Source: Staphylococcus coagulans (GTDB lineage: Bacteria; Bacillota; Bacilli; Staphylococcales; Staphylococcaceae). From it: DNA of 64,000 nt. A program made the translations under genes and the position numbers. This document shows positions 1 through 9,895 of the stretch, in pieces. Below the pieces are notes generated by a model that had not been told where the DNA came from, searched no databases, and was given only the letters and a program-made list of their open reading frames with translations. The DNA lies in NCBI RefSeq assembly GCF_002901995.1, contig NZ_PPQN01000004.1, forward strand, positions 1 to 64,000. The letters are read 5' to 3'. The first letter of the stretch is position 1, and every line of letters starts with the position of its first letter.

Positions 1-156
1 TGTATATTCTTTTACGTTATTCTCATGATCACTCTATGCGTTATGATCGCTATCCATTTTGACACAATTGTGATATTTTAATTTTTTTAACTTATTATAA
101 AAATACTAACACGACATTTTATCATTTAAAATTCTGATTTTCTCTTATAAAAATGA

Positions 157-185
157 ATGACAAAATGTAACATTTCACTTACAAT
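157..185 (+). promoter_or_regulatory. Candidate sigma-A promoter of gdpS
   Basis: ATGACA (157-162) and TACAAT (180-185) are separated by 17 bp, about 30 bp upstream of the gdpS start. The ribosome binding site AAAGGAG lies at about 200-206. Seen by eye only. Confidence 0.5.
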
Positions 186-216
186 AACTAATGGTCAAGA
201 AAAGGAGTCATAAATT

Positions 217-1287
217 ATGATTGAAGCTATTATTTATAATATTTCAGTAACCATTGCTGGTATATATTTATTTCATCGTCTTCAATACGCAGAATCACAC
301 GATTTTAGATTTTCAAAAAGCTATATCACCGTATTGATGACAATTGTTGGACTATTACTAGCATTATATCCCGTACCTATAGAACATTATATGGTTCAAC
401 TTTCTTTTGTTCCTTTACTATTTTTAGGACGCTATACAAATTCCTTTTACACATTTATTTCAGCCATTATTATTGCACTTGTCGGCTATTTTGTATTATC
501 TACATCTTTAACTTATGCTATCGCACTGATTATCATTGCAGGCGTTGTGAGTACTATCGGCCCATTTTTAAAACAGAACCATGTCGTTGCAATTCAAATT
601 TTGAATGTATTAAGTATCATTATTTTGACCGTTATTGCATTATTTATGCCATCGTATGATATCAAAGAAGTCATCTACTTAATACCACTTTCTGTTATCG
701 CTACTTTAGTAACAGCGATTTTCTATGTTGATTTATTAAGATTTTTCTCTTTAATCGAGCGTTACGAAAATGAAGAAACGGTGGATTATTTGACGGGATT
801 AGGAAATGTTAAAGAATTTGACCGTCATCTCAACGAAGTCTCACGTATTGCAGATGATAATAACCAAAGTTTAGCTTTATTACTGATAGACATTGATGGT
901 TTCAAAGATGTCAATGATGCACATACACATCGTGCTGGAGATGCTGTTTTAAAACAAATGTCTCACTTATTTCAAAATTACGTACCTAAAAAGACTAAAA
1001 TTTTTCGTAATGGCGGTGAAGAATTTTCGATTGTCCTTCGTCATTATTCTTTAGATGAATGTGTGAAACTCGCCGAAAATATTCGAAAAGCAGTTGAAAA
1101 GTCTAATTTTCACCTTCCTGATAAAACGGTGATTAAACTTTCTGTATCGATTGGTGTCGGCTATTTAGATAGTGAAGCACATAAATCTCATCGAAAAGTT
1201 TTTAAAGATGCAGATGACATGCTCCACGTTGCAAAAAATGAAGGCCGTAATAAAGTCATGTTTAATCCAATTATTAAATTACAATAA
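217..1287 (+). CDS. gdpS: Membrane GGDEF-domain protein GdpS
   Basis: The protein has 356 residues, the length I recall for staphylococcal GdpS. About 180 hydrophobic N-terminal residues form five or six membrane segments, of the 5TM-LYT sensor type. A GGDEF domain follows from about residue 185, with the signature GGEEF at about 266-270. In S. aureus GdpS is the only conserved GGDEF protein. It affects biofilm and virulence gene expression, reportedly without needing to make cyclic di-GMP, so a diguanylate cyclase function should not be assumed. The ATG follows a good AAGGAG site. It is transcribed alone, ending at a hairpin at 1302-1345. Identification is by recognised domains and recalled similarity. 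Confidence 0.93.
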   Translation: MIEAIIYNISVTIAGIYLFHRLQYAESHDFRFSKSYITVLMTIVGLLLALYPVPIEHYMVQLSFVPLLFLGRYTNSFYTFISAIIIALVGYFVLSTSLTYAIALIIIAGVVSTIGPFLKQNHVVAIQILNVLSIIILTVIALFMPSYDIKEVIYLIPLSVIATLVTAIFYVDLLRFFSLIERYENEETVDYLTGLGNVKEFDRHLNEVSRIADDNNQSLALLLIDIDGFKDVNDAHTHRAGDAVLKQMSHLFQNYVPKKTKIFRNGGEEFSIVLRHYSLDECVKLAENIRKAVEKSNFHLPDKTVIKLSVSIGVGYLDSEAHKSHRKVFKDADDMLHVAKNEGRNKVMFNPIIKLQ

Positions 1288-1301
1288 GCAAGATGCTTTA
1301 A

Positions 1302-1345
1302 ACACTTCGCGTATGACACGTTCATCCACGCGAAGTGTCTTTTTT
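1302..1345 (+). terminator. Rho-independent terminator after gdpS
   Basis: A perfect 11-bp stem (1302-1312 with 1328-1338) is followed by CTTTTTTG. It starts 15 bp after the gdpS stop. Confidence 0.85.
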
Positions 1346-1482
1346 GAGTTCTATATTTTTAGTCGTTTTTTCAAAGTAGAAAAGAAAATAATTCTGTAAC
1401 AGCAACACCTAGTTCAGAAACTAAAGTAACGCTATAGCGCATTGAATGAATCTCCTTTTTTCTAATGTGAAATTGTGAAATT

Positions 1483-1515
1483 ATTTTGAGATAATTTTGA
1501 GATGATTTTGAGTGT
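1483..1515 (+). repeat. Three tandem copies of an 11-bp unit
   Basis: ATTTTGAGATA, ATTTTGAGATG and ATTTTGAGTGT lie head to tail in the 372-bp gap between gdpS and the exporter genes, about 145 bp before the next start codon. The rest of the gap after the gdpS terminator shows nothing else I recognise. Confidence 0.6.
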
Positions 1516-1659
1516 GAGCCTATTATGAAAAATATTATTTATTCCCCATATGTAAAGCTTTTGCTTATGATTTTTTGAAAACATAGGTATTATATATTGC
1601 AAGACCCTTTATTCCAATGTAGACTGACAATTGATTGTTATTAAAAAGGAGGCATAGTC

Positions 1660-2421
1660 ATGGCAGAGGCATTAACGATTATAGATGAAGATAAAGTCAT
1701 TGACGTTGTCTTACTTGCAGGTAAAGTCCTACTAGAAAGTGGTGCTGAAACGTACCGAGTTGAGGATACAATGGGCCGAATTGCTGCAAGTTATGGACTT
1801 GAAGATACATATGCTTTCGTCACATCTACAGCCATCATCTTTTCCTTAAATGATCGTACGAATACACGCCTTGTTCGGGTGCGTGAACGTACGACGGACT
1901 TAGAAAAAATTGCAATGGCTAATAATATCTCACGAAAAATCTCACGAAATGCTTTAACATTAGACGAAGCAAAATCGGAGTTAATTCATTTAGACCATGC
2001 TTCGTTACAGTATTCGTTTATTATTAAATTTATATCCGCTTCCATTGCATGTGGCTTTTTCTTATTCATGTTTGGCGGTGTCGCACATGATTTTATTTAT
2101 GCAGTTATTGCAGGTGGCGCGGCATTTTTAACATTTGATTTAGTACAACGCTTTATACAGATTAAATTTTTCTCTGAATTTATAAGTGCAATGGTCGTGA
2201 TTACGATTGCTGCCTTTTTTACTAAAATGGGTTGGGCAATCAATCAGGATATTATCACAATCGCTGGTGTTATGCCCCTTGTCCCAGGTATTTTAATTAC
2301 GAATGCCATTCGTGACTTAATGGCGGGAGAACTACTTGCCGGAATGTCTCGAGGTGTCGAAGCCGCATTGACCTCTTTTGCTATCGGAGCAGGCGTCGCG
2401 ATTGTATTACTCATATTTTAA
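1660..2421 (+). CDS. Threonine/serine exporter family protein, ThrE N-terminal half
   Basis: The 253-residue protein matches the N-terminal half of ThrE-type amino acid exporters (DUF1212). A soluble, partly amphipathic region of about 120 residues is followed by five hydrophobic segments from about residue 125. In many Firmicutes the exporter is split into a long and a short subunit, and the short one follows here directly. The conserved stretch GAETYRVEDTM lies near residue 28. It probably exports threonine or serine across the membrane together with the next gene. The ATG has a strong AAAGGAGG site. The substrate is inferred from the family. Confidence 0.85.
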   Translation: MAEALTIIDEDKVIDVVLLAGKVLLESGAETYRVEDTMGRIAASYGLEDTYAFVTSTAIIFSLNDRTNTRLVRVRERTTDLEKIAMANNISRKISRNALTLDEAKSELIHLDHASLQYSFIIKFISASIACGFFLFMFGGVAHDFIYAVIAGGAAFLTFDLVQRFIQIKFFSEFISAMVVITIAAFFTKMGWAINQDIITIAGVMPLVPGILITNAIRDLMAGELLAGMSRGVEAALTSFAIGAGVAIVLLIF

Positions 2422-2438
2422 GAAAGGTGTGGGAAGCA

Positions 2439-2942
2439 TTGACCGTCATTTTGTATTACATTGCGCAGTTTATGATTAGTTTTATTTCTACAATGCTATT
2501 TTCAGTTATATTCAATGCACCTAAGCGATTGCTAGTTGCGTCAGGCTTTGTTGGTGCAATGGGTTGGTCCATTTATAAATTCACTGTAGATATGAACTAC
2601 GGCATCGTTATGGCCGCTTTTCTTGGAAGTTTTATATTAGCCATTATGAGTCATACGATGAGCCGCCGTTATAAACGTCCTGTCATTATTTTTATATTAC
2701 CTGGTATTATTCCTCTTGTACCTGGAGGCGCAGCTTATGAAGCAACACGACTATTAGTATCAAATTCCTATACACCCGCTGTAAACCAGTTTTTAGAAGT
2801 AACACTAACGTCTGGCGCGATAGCTTTTGGAATACTCTGCGCTGAGATCTTCTATTATATCTATACACGCATCAAGCATTACTATGGTAAACTTAAAGGT
2901 AAGACTTATCGTAAAGGTTATCATATGAATAACCGTATTTAA
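2439..2942 (+). CDS. Threonine/serine exporter family protein, ThrE C-terminal half
   Basis: This small membrane protein of about 167 residues has five hydrophobic segments and the motif PGIIPLVPGG near residue 93, typical of the DUF3815 half of ThrE transporters. It starts 17 bp after the larger subunit stops and is presumably cotranscribed with it to make a two-subunit exporter. The frame is open from a GTG at 2427, but that codon overlaps the ribosome binding site AAAGGTG. The TTG at 2439 has proper spacing and is my preferred start. pepT follows closely, so the three genes may form one transcript. Confidence 0.82.
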   Translation: MTVILYYIAQFMISFISTMLFSVIFNAPKRLLVASGFVGAMGWSIYKFTVDMNYGIVMAAFLGSFILAIMSHTMSRRYKRPVIIFILPGIIPLVPGGAAYEATRLLVSNSYTPAVNQFLEVTLTSGAIAFGILCAEIFYYIYTRIKHYYGKLKGKTYRKGYHMNNRI

Positions 2943-2965
2943 CGTAAAGAGAAGGAGTGGTCAAC

Positions 2966-4198
2966 TTGAAAGAACAAATTATCGAAAGACTCACACGCTA
3001 CACTAAAATTAATACACAATCTGATCCCAATAGTGAGTCAACACCTTCCACTACAAGACAATGGGATTTATTACATCTCCTAGAGAAAGAATTGTCAGCG
3101 ATGGGATTGCAAACAGATTTAGATGATCAAGGCTATTTATTTGCGACATTAGAAGCCAATATTGAAGTACCGGTGCCAACTATTGGCTTTTTAGCTCATG
3201 TAGACACTTCTCCTGACTTCAATGCTGCAAATGTCAATCCTCAAATCGTCGACAATTATGATGGCGGTATTATTAAATTAGGTACATCTGGACGTGAAAT
3301 CAATCCTGAAGTCTTTCCAGACATCGTTAAAGTTAAAGGGCATACTTTAATGACGACTGATGGCACTTCATTATTAGGTGCAGATGACAAAGCAGGCGTC
3401 GTAGAAATCATGGAAGCATTACGTTACCTATTAAATCATCCAGAGATTAAACATGGTCGTATTCGAGTAGGCTTCACTCCTGATGAAGAAATTGGTCGTG
3501 GGCCACATCAATTTGATGTTGAACGTTTTGATGCAGATTTTGCTTATACAATGGATGGTAGTCAATTAGGCGAACTTCAATATGAAAGTTTTAATGCTGC
3601 AGAAGCAACGATTTCTTTTGAAGGCGTCAATGTTCATCCGGGTTCTGCAAAAGATAAAATGGTCAACGCTTTAAATCTGGCGAATATTTTTCATCAATCG
3701 CTACCTGCTCAAGAAGTTCCAGAGCATACAGATGGTTACGAAGGATTCTTCCACCTGATGCAAATGAACGGTAATGTTGAAAAAGTTACATCACAATATA
3801 TTATTCGAGATCATGATCGTACTTCATTTGAAAATCGAAAACAAACTTTAATTGAAATTCAAGAGAAGATAAACAAACAGTATTATTACAATCCTGTAAA
3901 CCTTGTCATTCATGATCAATACCATAATATGGCAGAAAAAATCATACCACTTCAACATATTATAGATATTCCTAAAGCCGTGTATAAAGATTTAGGCATT
4001 ACGCCAAATACTGCACCTATACGTGGTGGTACAGATGGTTCACAATTATCATTTATGGGGTTACCGACACCAAATCTTTTCACAGGCTGTGACAATTTTC
4101 ATGGGCCATATGAATATGCATCGATTGATGTTATGGAAAAAGCAGTTCAAGTCATCATTGGTATCGTACAAAAAGTGGCTGAAAATCAAAAAGCATAA
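2966..4198 (+). CDS. pepT: Peptidase T, tripeptide aminopeptidase
   Basis: Peptidase T is a cytoplasmic zinc aminopeptidase of family M20B that removes the N-terminal residue of tripeptides. Metal and catalytic motifs are visible in order: HVDTSPD near residue 78, [13 protein letters not shown] near 135-147, TPDEEIGRG near 173, YTMDGSQ near 195, and [11 protein letters not shown] with a downstream HGPYEYAS near 385. The length of about 410 residues is standard. The frame extends to a GTG at 2957, but that codon lies inside the GAAGGAGTGG binding site. The TTG at 2966 gives the N-terminus [12 protein letters not shown], which matches the S. aureus protein as I recall it. Confidence 0.95.
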   Translation: MKEQIIERLTRYTKINTQSDPNSESTPSTTRQWDLLHLLEKELSAMGLQTDLDDQGYLFATLEANIEVPVPTIGFLAHVDTSPDFNAANVNPQIVDNYDGGIIKLGTSGREINPEVFPDIVKVKGHTLMTTDGTSLLGADDKAGVVEIMEALRYLLNHPEIKHGRIRVGFTPDEEIGRGPHQFDVERFDADFAYTMDGSQLGELQYESFNAAEATISFEGVNVHPGSAKDKMVNALNLANIFHQSLPAQEVPEHTDGYEGFFHLMQMNGNVEKVTSQYIIRDHDRTSFENRKQTLIEIQEKINKQYYYNPVNLVIHDQYHNMAEKIIPLQHIIDIPKAVYKDLGITPNTAPIRGGTDGSQLSFMGLPTPNLFTGCDNFHGPYEYASIDVMEKAVQVIIGIVQKVAENQKA

Positions 4199-4221
4199 CT
4201 TTATTGCTGTCAAAAGAAGTC

Positions 4222-4260
4222 AAAAAGAGTCAGAGAAACTGTATTCTCTGACTCTTTTTT
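4222..4260. terminator. Bidirectional terminator between pepT and glycerate kinase
   Basis: An 11-bp stem (4227-4237 with 4244-4254) is flanked by A-run and T-run on opposite sides, so it can stop the converging transcripts from both strands. Confidence 0.82.
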
Positions 4261-4370
4261 ATCAATTGTATTTCGCTTTGAAAGCATTCTTCATTGAGGG
4301 AGGCAATTTAACCCCCTCAATCTAGATGTCATCTTAAAACTACTCAAATTATTGTTATCCTAAACTTCTT

Positions 4371-5489
4371 TTATTGTGGTAAATGCGTGCGCAATAACTT
4401 GATGGCTTGTATTGTATTATGGCGTAATTGAATCCCCATTTTGAAGTCTGTCAATTGTTTTGGCATTTCGATAAAGCTATTAAACATAGCCGTTACACCT
4501 AAAGCTTCGAAACGTTCAAATTTATCTGCAGTGCCACACAATGCCACAGAAACTTTATCATGTTTTTGACATAATTCAGCGATGCGCAATGATGATGTAT
4601 CTATAATTTCATCTTGTTCATCTATACCTTCACCAAAGATGATTAAATCCGCTTGTCCAACTAATTGATCAAGACCTGTAATTTGATCAACAAGTTCATG
4701 ACTTGTATTGATTTCAGCATTAAACAGTGCCGCCATAGTTGCAGCAGTCCCACCGCCTGCACCACCTCTTTCAATAGGACCTAACAACAATTGGTGTTCA
4801 TTTTTAAATAACTCACTCAAATACCATAATAGGTTATCAATTTCTACAGCTTGAGTTCTATCTATTTGCTGTTCTATATAAGTTTTCATAATCGCACTTT
4901 GTTTACCATATAACTTACTTTCAAAATCGACCAAAACTTGGATACGACATTGTTGCAACCGTTGATCCAAATCACTTGTATCAATATGACGAACATGCTT
5001 AATTTGGCGTGCACCTTTTGTCATGTCAACACGTTGACCTTCGTCATCATAAAAACGTGCACCTAACGCTTCTAACATACCCGCACCGCCATCATATGAA
5101 GCAATGCCACCAACTGAAATAACGATATGTTGTGCCGCTTTATCTAACGCATGTCGAATGACTTCACCAAGACCATAGCTTGTCAAATTGACGTGTGGCG
5201 CTTGACCTGTTAAAAATTGACTTGCTTCAATCACTGTTAAACCATCATCTGTATGGCCGTATGTGACATCAACAGCTTGCATTTCAGCATTATGCGCAGA
5301 GATTCGATACTGTGTTCCAGACTTCCATAGAAATACAGCGTTCAGCAATTCTCTTCTACCATTAAATAATGGAACTTGAACGATATCTGCAGATTCTAAT
5401 TGGCTCGCTACAGCTTCTTCCACATAGCGATTAGCATCATAACTCGAAATAATGCCGTTATATTCATCCATCGCAACTAAAACTTTCAT
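4371..5489 (-). CDS. glxK: Glycerate kinase (GarK/GlxK type)
   Basis: The 372-residue protein belongs to the type 1 glycerate kinase family, which phosphorylates D-glycerate with ATP and feeds it into lower glycolysis. Family marks include the glycine-rich VISVGGIASYDGGAGMLEALGA near residue 125-145, GPIERGGAGGGTAATMAAL near 240-258, and FGEGIDEQDE near 290, where the usual motif reads GEGRxDxQ. The last motif is slightly divergent (GID for GRxD), as I recall it also is in some staphylococcal homologues. The ATG is preceded by AGAGGGTG. It stands alone, convergent with pepT. Confidence 0.86.
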   Translation of the reverse strand: MKVLVAMDEYNGIISSYDANRYVEEAVASQLESADIVQVPLFNGRRELLNAVFLWKSGTQYRISAHNAEMQAVDVTYGHTDDGLTVIEASQFLTGQAPHVNLTSYGLGEVIRHALDKAAQHIVISVGGIASYDGGAGMLEALGARFYDDEGQRVDMTKGARQIKHVRHIDTSDLDQRLQQCRIQVLVDFESKLYGKQSAIMKTYIEQQIDRTQAVEIDNLLWYLSELFKNEHQLLLGPIERGGAGGGTAATMAALFNAEINTSHELVDQITGLDQLVGQADLIIFGEGIDEQDEIIDTSSLRIAELCQKHDKVSVALCGTADKFERFEALGVTAMFNSFIEMPKQLTDFKMGIQLRHNTIQAIKLLRTHLPQ

Positions 5490-5826
5490 TTTGTCACCCT
5501 CTTATCTCTCATATCTCTTAAATATCAAATTGAAACGATTCGTTATTGATTATACTGTTTTTTCACTGCTCAAACTGCTAGCGTACTATGAGCGCTACAC
5601 TTATAATACAATGGGTATCTTGCTTGCATAAACGCTATAACAAGGTATGCTTTTGGAAAGATTAAGCTTCCATTTTCTCTCTATTTGTCCATTTTAATAA
5701 TCATGGATTGTTCAACCACTCCATATTATAGCGTTGACTTATAATTGAATACAAACGAATAGAACGCTTATAGACATTTTGTAGTGATTCTACAATACCC
5801 TATAAGCGTTCCATTTTACAAATTGA
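5490..5826. other. Intergenic region with a composite hairpin
   Basis: 337 bp without a gene. The only clear structure is a perfect 12-bp inverted repeat (5762-5773 with 5800-5811) that encloses a second small one around TTGTAG and CTACAA. It lies just downstream of ytxJ on the minus strand and may end that transcript, but the T-run is weak. Confidence 0.5.
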
Positions 5827-6147
5827 TTACTCTTCAGCTTGCGCAAGTGAAGATACATTAATATTATTGTGGCTATCATGCCATTTGACCTCACCATTTA
5901 CAAAATAAAATGCCTGTGGTGATTCGTGCTGAATACCTGTTTTTTCAGCAATATAATCCGATAATTCTCTTTCTTCTTGAACAACGAGATAATAACCGTC
6001 CATATCACGTTCATATAAAAATTTATTAAACTGGTCAAATGCATTTTCGGAAATTGGACATGTATTACTATGCTTTAATATAAAAATATAGTTGTTTTGT
6101 TCAAGCACTTGCTCAAATTGGTCAATCGAAGTTAGCTTTATCGCCAT
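5827..6147 (-). CDS. ytxJ: Bacilliredoxin of the BrxC/YtxJ family
   Basis: The 106-residue thioredoxin-fold protein has the single-cysteine motif HSNTCPIS near residue 27, the active site of the YtxJ family. These proteins act in bacillithiol redox systems and are reported to remove bacillithiol from modified protein cysteines. The frame is open to a GTG nine bases further up, but the binding site AGAGGTGA overlaps that codon and is well spaced for the ATG at 6147. The resulting protein matches the S. aureus one as I remember it almost throughout, including the ending NVSSLAQAEE. Confidence 0.9.
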   Translation of the reverse strand: MAIKLTSIDQFEQVLEQNNYIFILKHSNTCPISENAFDQFNKFLYERDMDGYYLVVQEERELSDYIAEKTGIQHESPQAFYFVNGEVKWHDSHNNINVSSLAQAEE

Positions 6148-6353
6148 TCTCTTCACCTCTAAGTATATTTTCTGTTTGTCTTTTATCTGTCATTTAATTC
6201 AACTTTTCTCAATGTGTACCATTATACACACATAATCTATCCTTGTTAACCTTTAATTTTGATTGAAACTGGAAATCTACACGTATGAAATCCATTCTTT
6301 TCTTCCTTATGACGCATATGATTCCCCTTTAATCCTTAGTCTTACGAGCGATC

Positions 6354-7247
6354 TTATTTAGACTCTAACTTTCTTTTTTCTTTTTCAAAAGGTTGATCGA
6401 AACGTTCTAAATCGTCCCCTTTTGTTACTAATTGATTTACATCAAATTTTGATAATTTTTCACTATATTGAATCGTTTTCGCTCTTTCTTGATAATAACG
6501 TTCTAATTTATAATACATTTCAATCGCATTTTGACGCGCGTTATTTGTTGCACTGTCTTTTAATTGCGTTTTATTTAGTTCTTTTATTTGTCCTTGAATG
6601 AGCGGTAGCATTTCTTTATGAATGGCATCTAATTGTGCCTTCTCACTTTTAGCATTCATTGATTTTTCTGCTATCTCTTTAATCGCTTGGTTGTTACTGA
6701 TGAGTTTATTTTCAAGCATTTCATTTTCTCTTGAACCTTGTTCTGTTTGTTTCGCCAAGTTCATTTGCGACTCGACACGACTACGATGTTTTTCAAATGC
6801 TTGTGTAGAATCTAGAATTTTTTCATTGGATTGAATAGATTTTTGACAAAGTGCTATAAATGAATCCAATTGTTTGATTTCATGTTCTTTTTGATCAATT
6901 CCTTTTAAATAAGTTGATTTTAATGCTTTCAATGTATCATCTCGTGCCGGAAGTTGATTGGCTTCCTCTTTATAATCTTTAAATTTCGGCTTTAACTTTT
7001 GATCGATTGCTTTTTTTATGTCATTAAATGCTTGTTTATTTTTATCTGTCGTATCGGTTTGACTTAAATAATGAATTTGATTTAAGTCCATTTGATTGAG
7101 TGTTTTACTTAATATGCGTTCTTTTTCATTGACTATTTTCATATGTTGATCAAACGCTTTTAATTGGTCTTCAGACGAATGCATACATGCCGGAAGTAAC
7201 ATGAGCGCTAAAAAGCTTAAAATTATAATTTTAATCCATTTTTTCAT
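6354..7247 (-). CDS. EMYY-motif lipoprotein
   Basis: A secreted lipoprotein of 297 residues. A Lys-rich start and a hydrophobic core end in the lipobox LLPAC near residue 21, after which the chain is almost all charged helix with Gln, Lys and Glu, probably coiled coil. Near residue 240 it has EMYYKLERYY, the motif that names this staphylococcal family. Function is unknown. Two ATGs are adjacent, and the second (7247) is better spaced from AAGGGGTG. It has no operon partner: the next gene upstream is divergent. Confidence 0.85.
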   Translation of the reverse strand: MKKWIKIIILSFLALMLLPACMHSSEDQLKAFDQHMKIVNEKERILSKTLNQMDLNQIHYLSQTDTTDKNKQAFNDIKKAIDQKLKPKFKDYKEEANQLPARDDTLKALKSTYLKGIDQKEHEIKQLDSFIALCQKSIQSNEKILDSTQAFEKHRSRVESQMNLAKQTEQGSRENEMLENKLISNNQAIKEIAEKSMNAKSEKAQLDAIHKEMLPLIQGQIKELNKTQLKDSATNNARQNAIEMYYKLERYYQERAKTIQYSEKLSKFDVNQLVTKGDDLERFDQPFEKEKRKLESK

Positions 7248-7365
7248 CATTGCACCCCTTATTAATTCGTATTATACAGAAACATATTTAACTTGAAAAT
7301 AATATATGTTATAGTTATGCAGAATTAAGCAAAATGCCTTATTTTAGCCATAAGGAGGCTTTCAC

Positions 7366-7884
7366 ATGTATCGTCATGTTCAACCTTTTATTACCGAGCA
7401 ACACCAAGATTTTTATGCGCAACAATATCAAAAATATCAAGATATTCTCTTTAACTTATTGAAGTCTCCAGTGAAAAGTACACAGCATATCGGAGGGACC
7501 TTTCATTTTAACTATCCTACAGAACCCATCCTAGACATTTTAGTCGGTGTGGACAACCTTCATGATATTACTTCATTAGATGAAAAAAGATTAAATTACG
7601 CTGGATTTTATCGTTTGCATCATCCTTACGAAAAAAAGGTTATGATGGCGAAGTTTAATAACTTAATTGATTTAAAACAGGAAGTCCGACTGCATATTCT
7701 CCAACGTCACACCCCTATTTTCGAACAGTATGCGCAATATCATGATTTGTTAACATCCCATCCAAAAGCCATTGACTATTTTTCAACACAAAAACAGCAA
7801 TTGACAGATACAACGTTAGCTATTCGAGATTATGAAGCACAAAAAGCACAATGGTTTAAAAATCTGCGTCAATATTCGTCTTAG
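7366..7884 (+). CDS. GrpB-like nucleotidyltransferase-fold protein
   Basis: The 172-residue protein resembles the GrpB/UPF0157 family, whose fold is related to nucleotidyltransferases. Visible marks are THIGGTFHFNYPTEPILDILVGV near residues 40-60 (family version: IGSTSVPGLxAKPIIDI) and the HLHILQ-like VRLHILQR near residue 107. The usual GST signature is replaced by GGT, so catalytic activity is doubtful. The C-terminal half looks like a helical pair. The ATG follows AAGGAGGC. murB begins about 150 bp downstream on the same strand. The biochemical role of the family is not established. Confidence 0.72.
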   Translation: MYRHVQPFITEQHQDFYAQQYQKYQDILFNLLKSPVKSTQHIGGTFHFNYPTEPILDILVGVDNLHDITSLDEKRLNYAGFYRLHHPYEKKVMMAKFNNLIDLKQEVRLHILQRHTPIFEQYAQYHDLLTSHPKAIDYFSTQKQQLTDTTLAIRDYEAQKAQWFKNLRQYSS

Positions 7885-8037
7885 AATTTCGATTAAAACA
7901 TGACGCTTTATCATAAAACAGTTAAAATAGAATTAAATAAATTTCTGCCGACATTTCTAAAACAAAATATTAAGCAGAACTTTGTTGCAGAAACAATTAA
8001 ATTATCAACGAATACAGACAAAGAAAGGATGTTAATT

Positions 8038-8961
8038 TTGAATCATTCTAGCATCTTACAAGAGTTAAAAGCGCTCGTCCCAGAACGCATCATTAAAGTA
8101 GACGAGCCCCTTAAACGTTATACTTATACAAAAACTGGAGGTAATGCAGATTTTTACATCTCGCCTGATTCATATGAAGATGTACAAAAAGTCGTAAAAT
8201 ATGCTTACGATAACCAAATTCCAGTAACTTATTTAGGTAATGGCTCTAACATTATTATTCGTGATGGTGGGATTAGAGGCATTGTTTTAAGTTTATTAGA
8301 TTTAAATCATATCGAGGCTTCTGATGCAACGATTATTGCTGGCAGTGGTGCAGCAATTATTGACGTTTCAAGAAAAGCACGTGATTTGTCACTGACAGGC
8401 CTTGAATTTGCTTGCGGTATTCCAGGTTCAGTTGGGGGCGCTGTATACATGAACGCTGGCGCATATGGTGGCGAGATTAAAGATGTCATTGATTATGCAC
8501 GTGTGATTAACGAACGAGGCGAATTGCTCCAACTCACACATAATGGATTAGAACTCGATTATCGAAATAGTATTATCCAACAGCAACATTACGTTGTCCT
8601 TGAAGCTGCCTTTACCCTAACACCTGGTCAGCTCGAAAGTATTCAAGAAAAGATGGATGATTTAACAGAGCGTCGAGAGTCAAAACAACCGCTTGAATAT
8701 CCATCATGTGGGAGTGTCTTCCGTCGCCCACCTGGCTATTTTGCTGGGAAACTCATACAAGACTCAAACTTGCAAGGTCATCGTATTGGTGGCGTAGAAG
8801 TATCGAAAAAGCACGCAGGATTTATGGTAAATGTTGATAACGGGACAGCAACAGATTATGAAAGTCTCATCCACCATGTTCAATCTGTTGTAAAAGAGAA
8901 ATTTGATGTTGCATTAGAACGTGAAGTTCGCATTATTGGAGAAAAGTTAGAAGATCAATAG
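8038..8961 (+). CDS. murB: UDP-N-acetylenolpyruvoylglucosamine reductase MurB
   Basis: MurB uses NADPH and FAD to reduce UDP-GlcNAc-enolpyruvate to UDP-MurNAc, the second committed step of peptidoglycan precursor synthesis. FAD-binding motifs [10 protein letters not shown] near residue 29 and [14 protein letters not shown] near 60 are clear, and the catalytic region [10 protein letters not shown] with the Ser proton donor lies near 226. It is type II, as in S. aureus. The frame is open from 7900, but the S. aureus protein is 307 residues and aligns from the TTG at 8038, which is preceded by AAAGGATG at the right distance. I therefore reject the long version. Confidence 0.95.
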   Translation: MNHSSILQELKALVPERIIKVDEPLKRYTYTKTGGNADFYISPDSYEDVQKVVKYAYDNQIPVTYLGNGSNIIIRDGGIRGIVLSLLDLNHIEASDATIIAGSGAAIIDVSRKARDLSLTGLEFACGIPGSVGGAVYMNAGAYGGEIKDVIDYARVINERGELLQLTHNGLELDYRNSIIQQQHYVVLEAAFTLTPGQLESIQEKMDDLTERRESKQPLEYPSCGSVFRRPPGYFAGKLIQDSNLQGHRIGGVEVSKKHAGFMVNVDNGTATDYESLIHHVQSVVKEKFDVALEREVRIIGEKLEDQ

Positions 8962-8985
8962 TAACTGATGTGAGGAGCGAATAGT

Positions 8986-9300
8986 ATGCCTAAAGTGTAT
9001 GGTGCCACTGTAGATAAAGAAACACGATGTATTCATTATCATACGCCTTATGATATTATTGCAATAAAGTTTAAATGCTGTGAAAAATATTACCCTTGCT
9101 TTAAGTGCCATAATGAATCTGAGAAGCATCGCCCAAAACGATGGCATTCAGATGAATTCCAAGTAAAGGCCATTATGTGTGGCGTTTGTGGCCATGAAAT
9201 GTCAATTGAAACTTATATGATGTCGGAAGCTTGTCCAGAATGTGATGCCCATTTTAATAATCGATGTAAATTTCATTATCATCACTATTTCGAGATTTAA
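8986..9300 (+). CDS. CHY zinc-finger protein
   Basis: A 104-residue protein dominated by Cys and His. It has TRCIHYHTPYD near residue 14, CCEKYYPCFKCHNE near 31-44, MCGVCGHEM near 65 and CPECDAHFNNRCKFHYHHYFE at the end, fitting the CHY zinc finger, which binds several zinc ions. Its role in bacteria is unknown. It starts 24 bp after murB with AGGAGCG and is probably cotranscribed with it. The terminator at 9428-9466 would end both. Confidence 0.88.
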   Translation: MPKVYGATVDKETRCIHYHTPYDIIAIKFKCCEKYYPCFKCHNESEKHRPKRWHSDEFQVKAIMCGVCGHEMSIETYMMSEACPECDAHFNNRCKFHYHHYFEI

Positions 9301-9427
9301 TATGGTTTTCATTTGAGCTAAAATCAGGAATTCTTTTTATTTTGTTTAATATAACATCACATCAGTGAAATGACTGAAAAGGAATGGCTGGGGTGAACCA
9401 TGCTTCCCCTAGTATGAATAGCTAAAA

Positions 9428-9466
9428 CGGGGTAAAAATCGTGTAGATTTTTGCCCCGCTCTTTTT
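9428..9466 (+). terminator. Terminator after the murB-CHY unit
   Basis: A 13-bp stem CGGGGTAAAAATC with GATTTTTGCCCCG, then CTCTTTTTG. Confidence 0.85.
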
Positions 9467-9779
9467 GTTGTCTTATCAAAACAAGATTGGACATCACATT
9501 CCAACCACGTCTTAAATATTAAGTATAGCGCCTATCATTGTGTGCACGAATCTTTTTGTAGTTCATCAAAAAGAATTGATATATCATTAAGGCTATCAAA
9601 CCAAGAATGAAGTGATGTTGGGCATTGTGGAATATATCCTTATTTTTTACAATTCTAAAAAAGTGCTTTCAACGTTAGATAATATGCCCCCTAAAGAATA
9701 CTCTTTTTTCTATTTCAGTATTCTTGACTTAAGTTCACCTCTACATTTTGCGCATCAGTTCGTTTTGACAGAGCGCCAC

Positions 9780-9811
9780 AAAAACAACCTCACCAGTTGG
9801 AGGTGAGGTTG
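9780..9811 (-). terminator. Terminator of nrdIEF
   Basis: Stem 9785-9794 with 9802-9811 (CAACCTCACC/GGTGAGGTTG). On the minus strand it runs into TTTTTG. It lies 85 bp after the nrdF stop. Confidence 0.8.
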
Positions 9812-9895
9812 CTCAATCAAATTGTATAGACTTCCTCAAGACATCCCGACATCTAACATGCTGTCACGCCTAGAAAAAGAGGAGTTTATATCTTT

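Larger units (their letters stand above)
9301..9895. other. Intergenic region with two terminators
   Basis: 595 bp with no convincing gene. It contains the murB/CHY terminator (9428-9466) and the nrdF terminator on the other strand (9780-9811). In S. aureus, as I recall, the sstABCD genes lie in this neighbourhood. No remnant of them is visible here. Confidence 0.6.

Noticed and set aside
7900-8037. N-terminal extension of MurB from an ATG at 7900
   Set aside because: No ribosome binding site fits there. The TTG at 8038 has one, and gives the 307-residue length and alignment of S. aureus MurB.
9612-9806. 64-codon plus-strand frame
   Set aside because: It runs into the nrdF terminator hairpin, has no ribosome binding site and no recognisable sequence.
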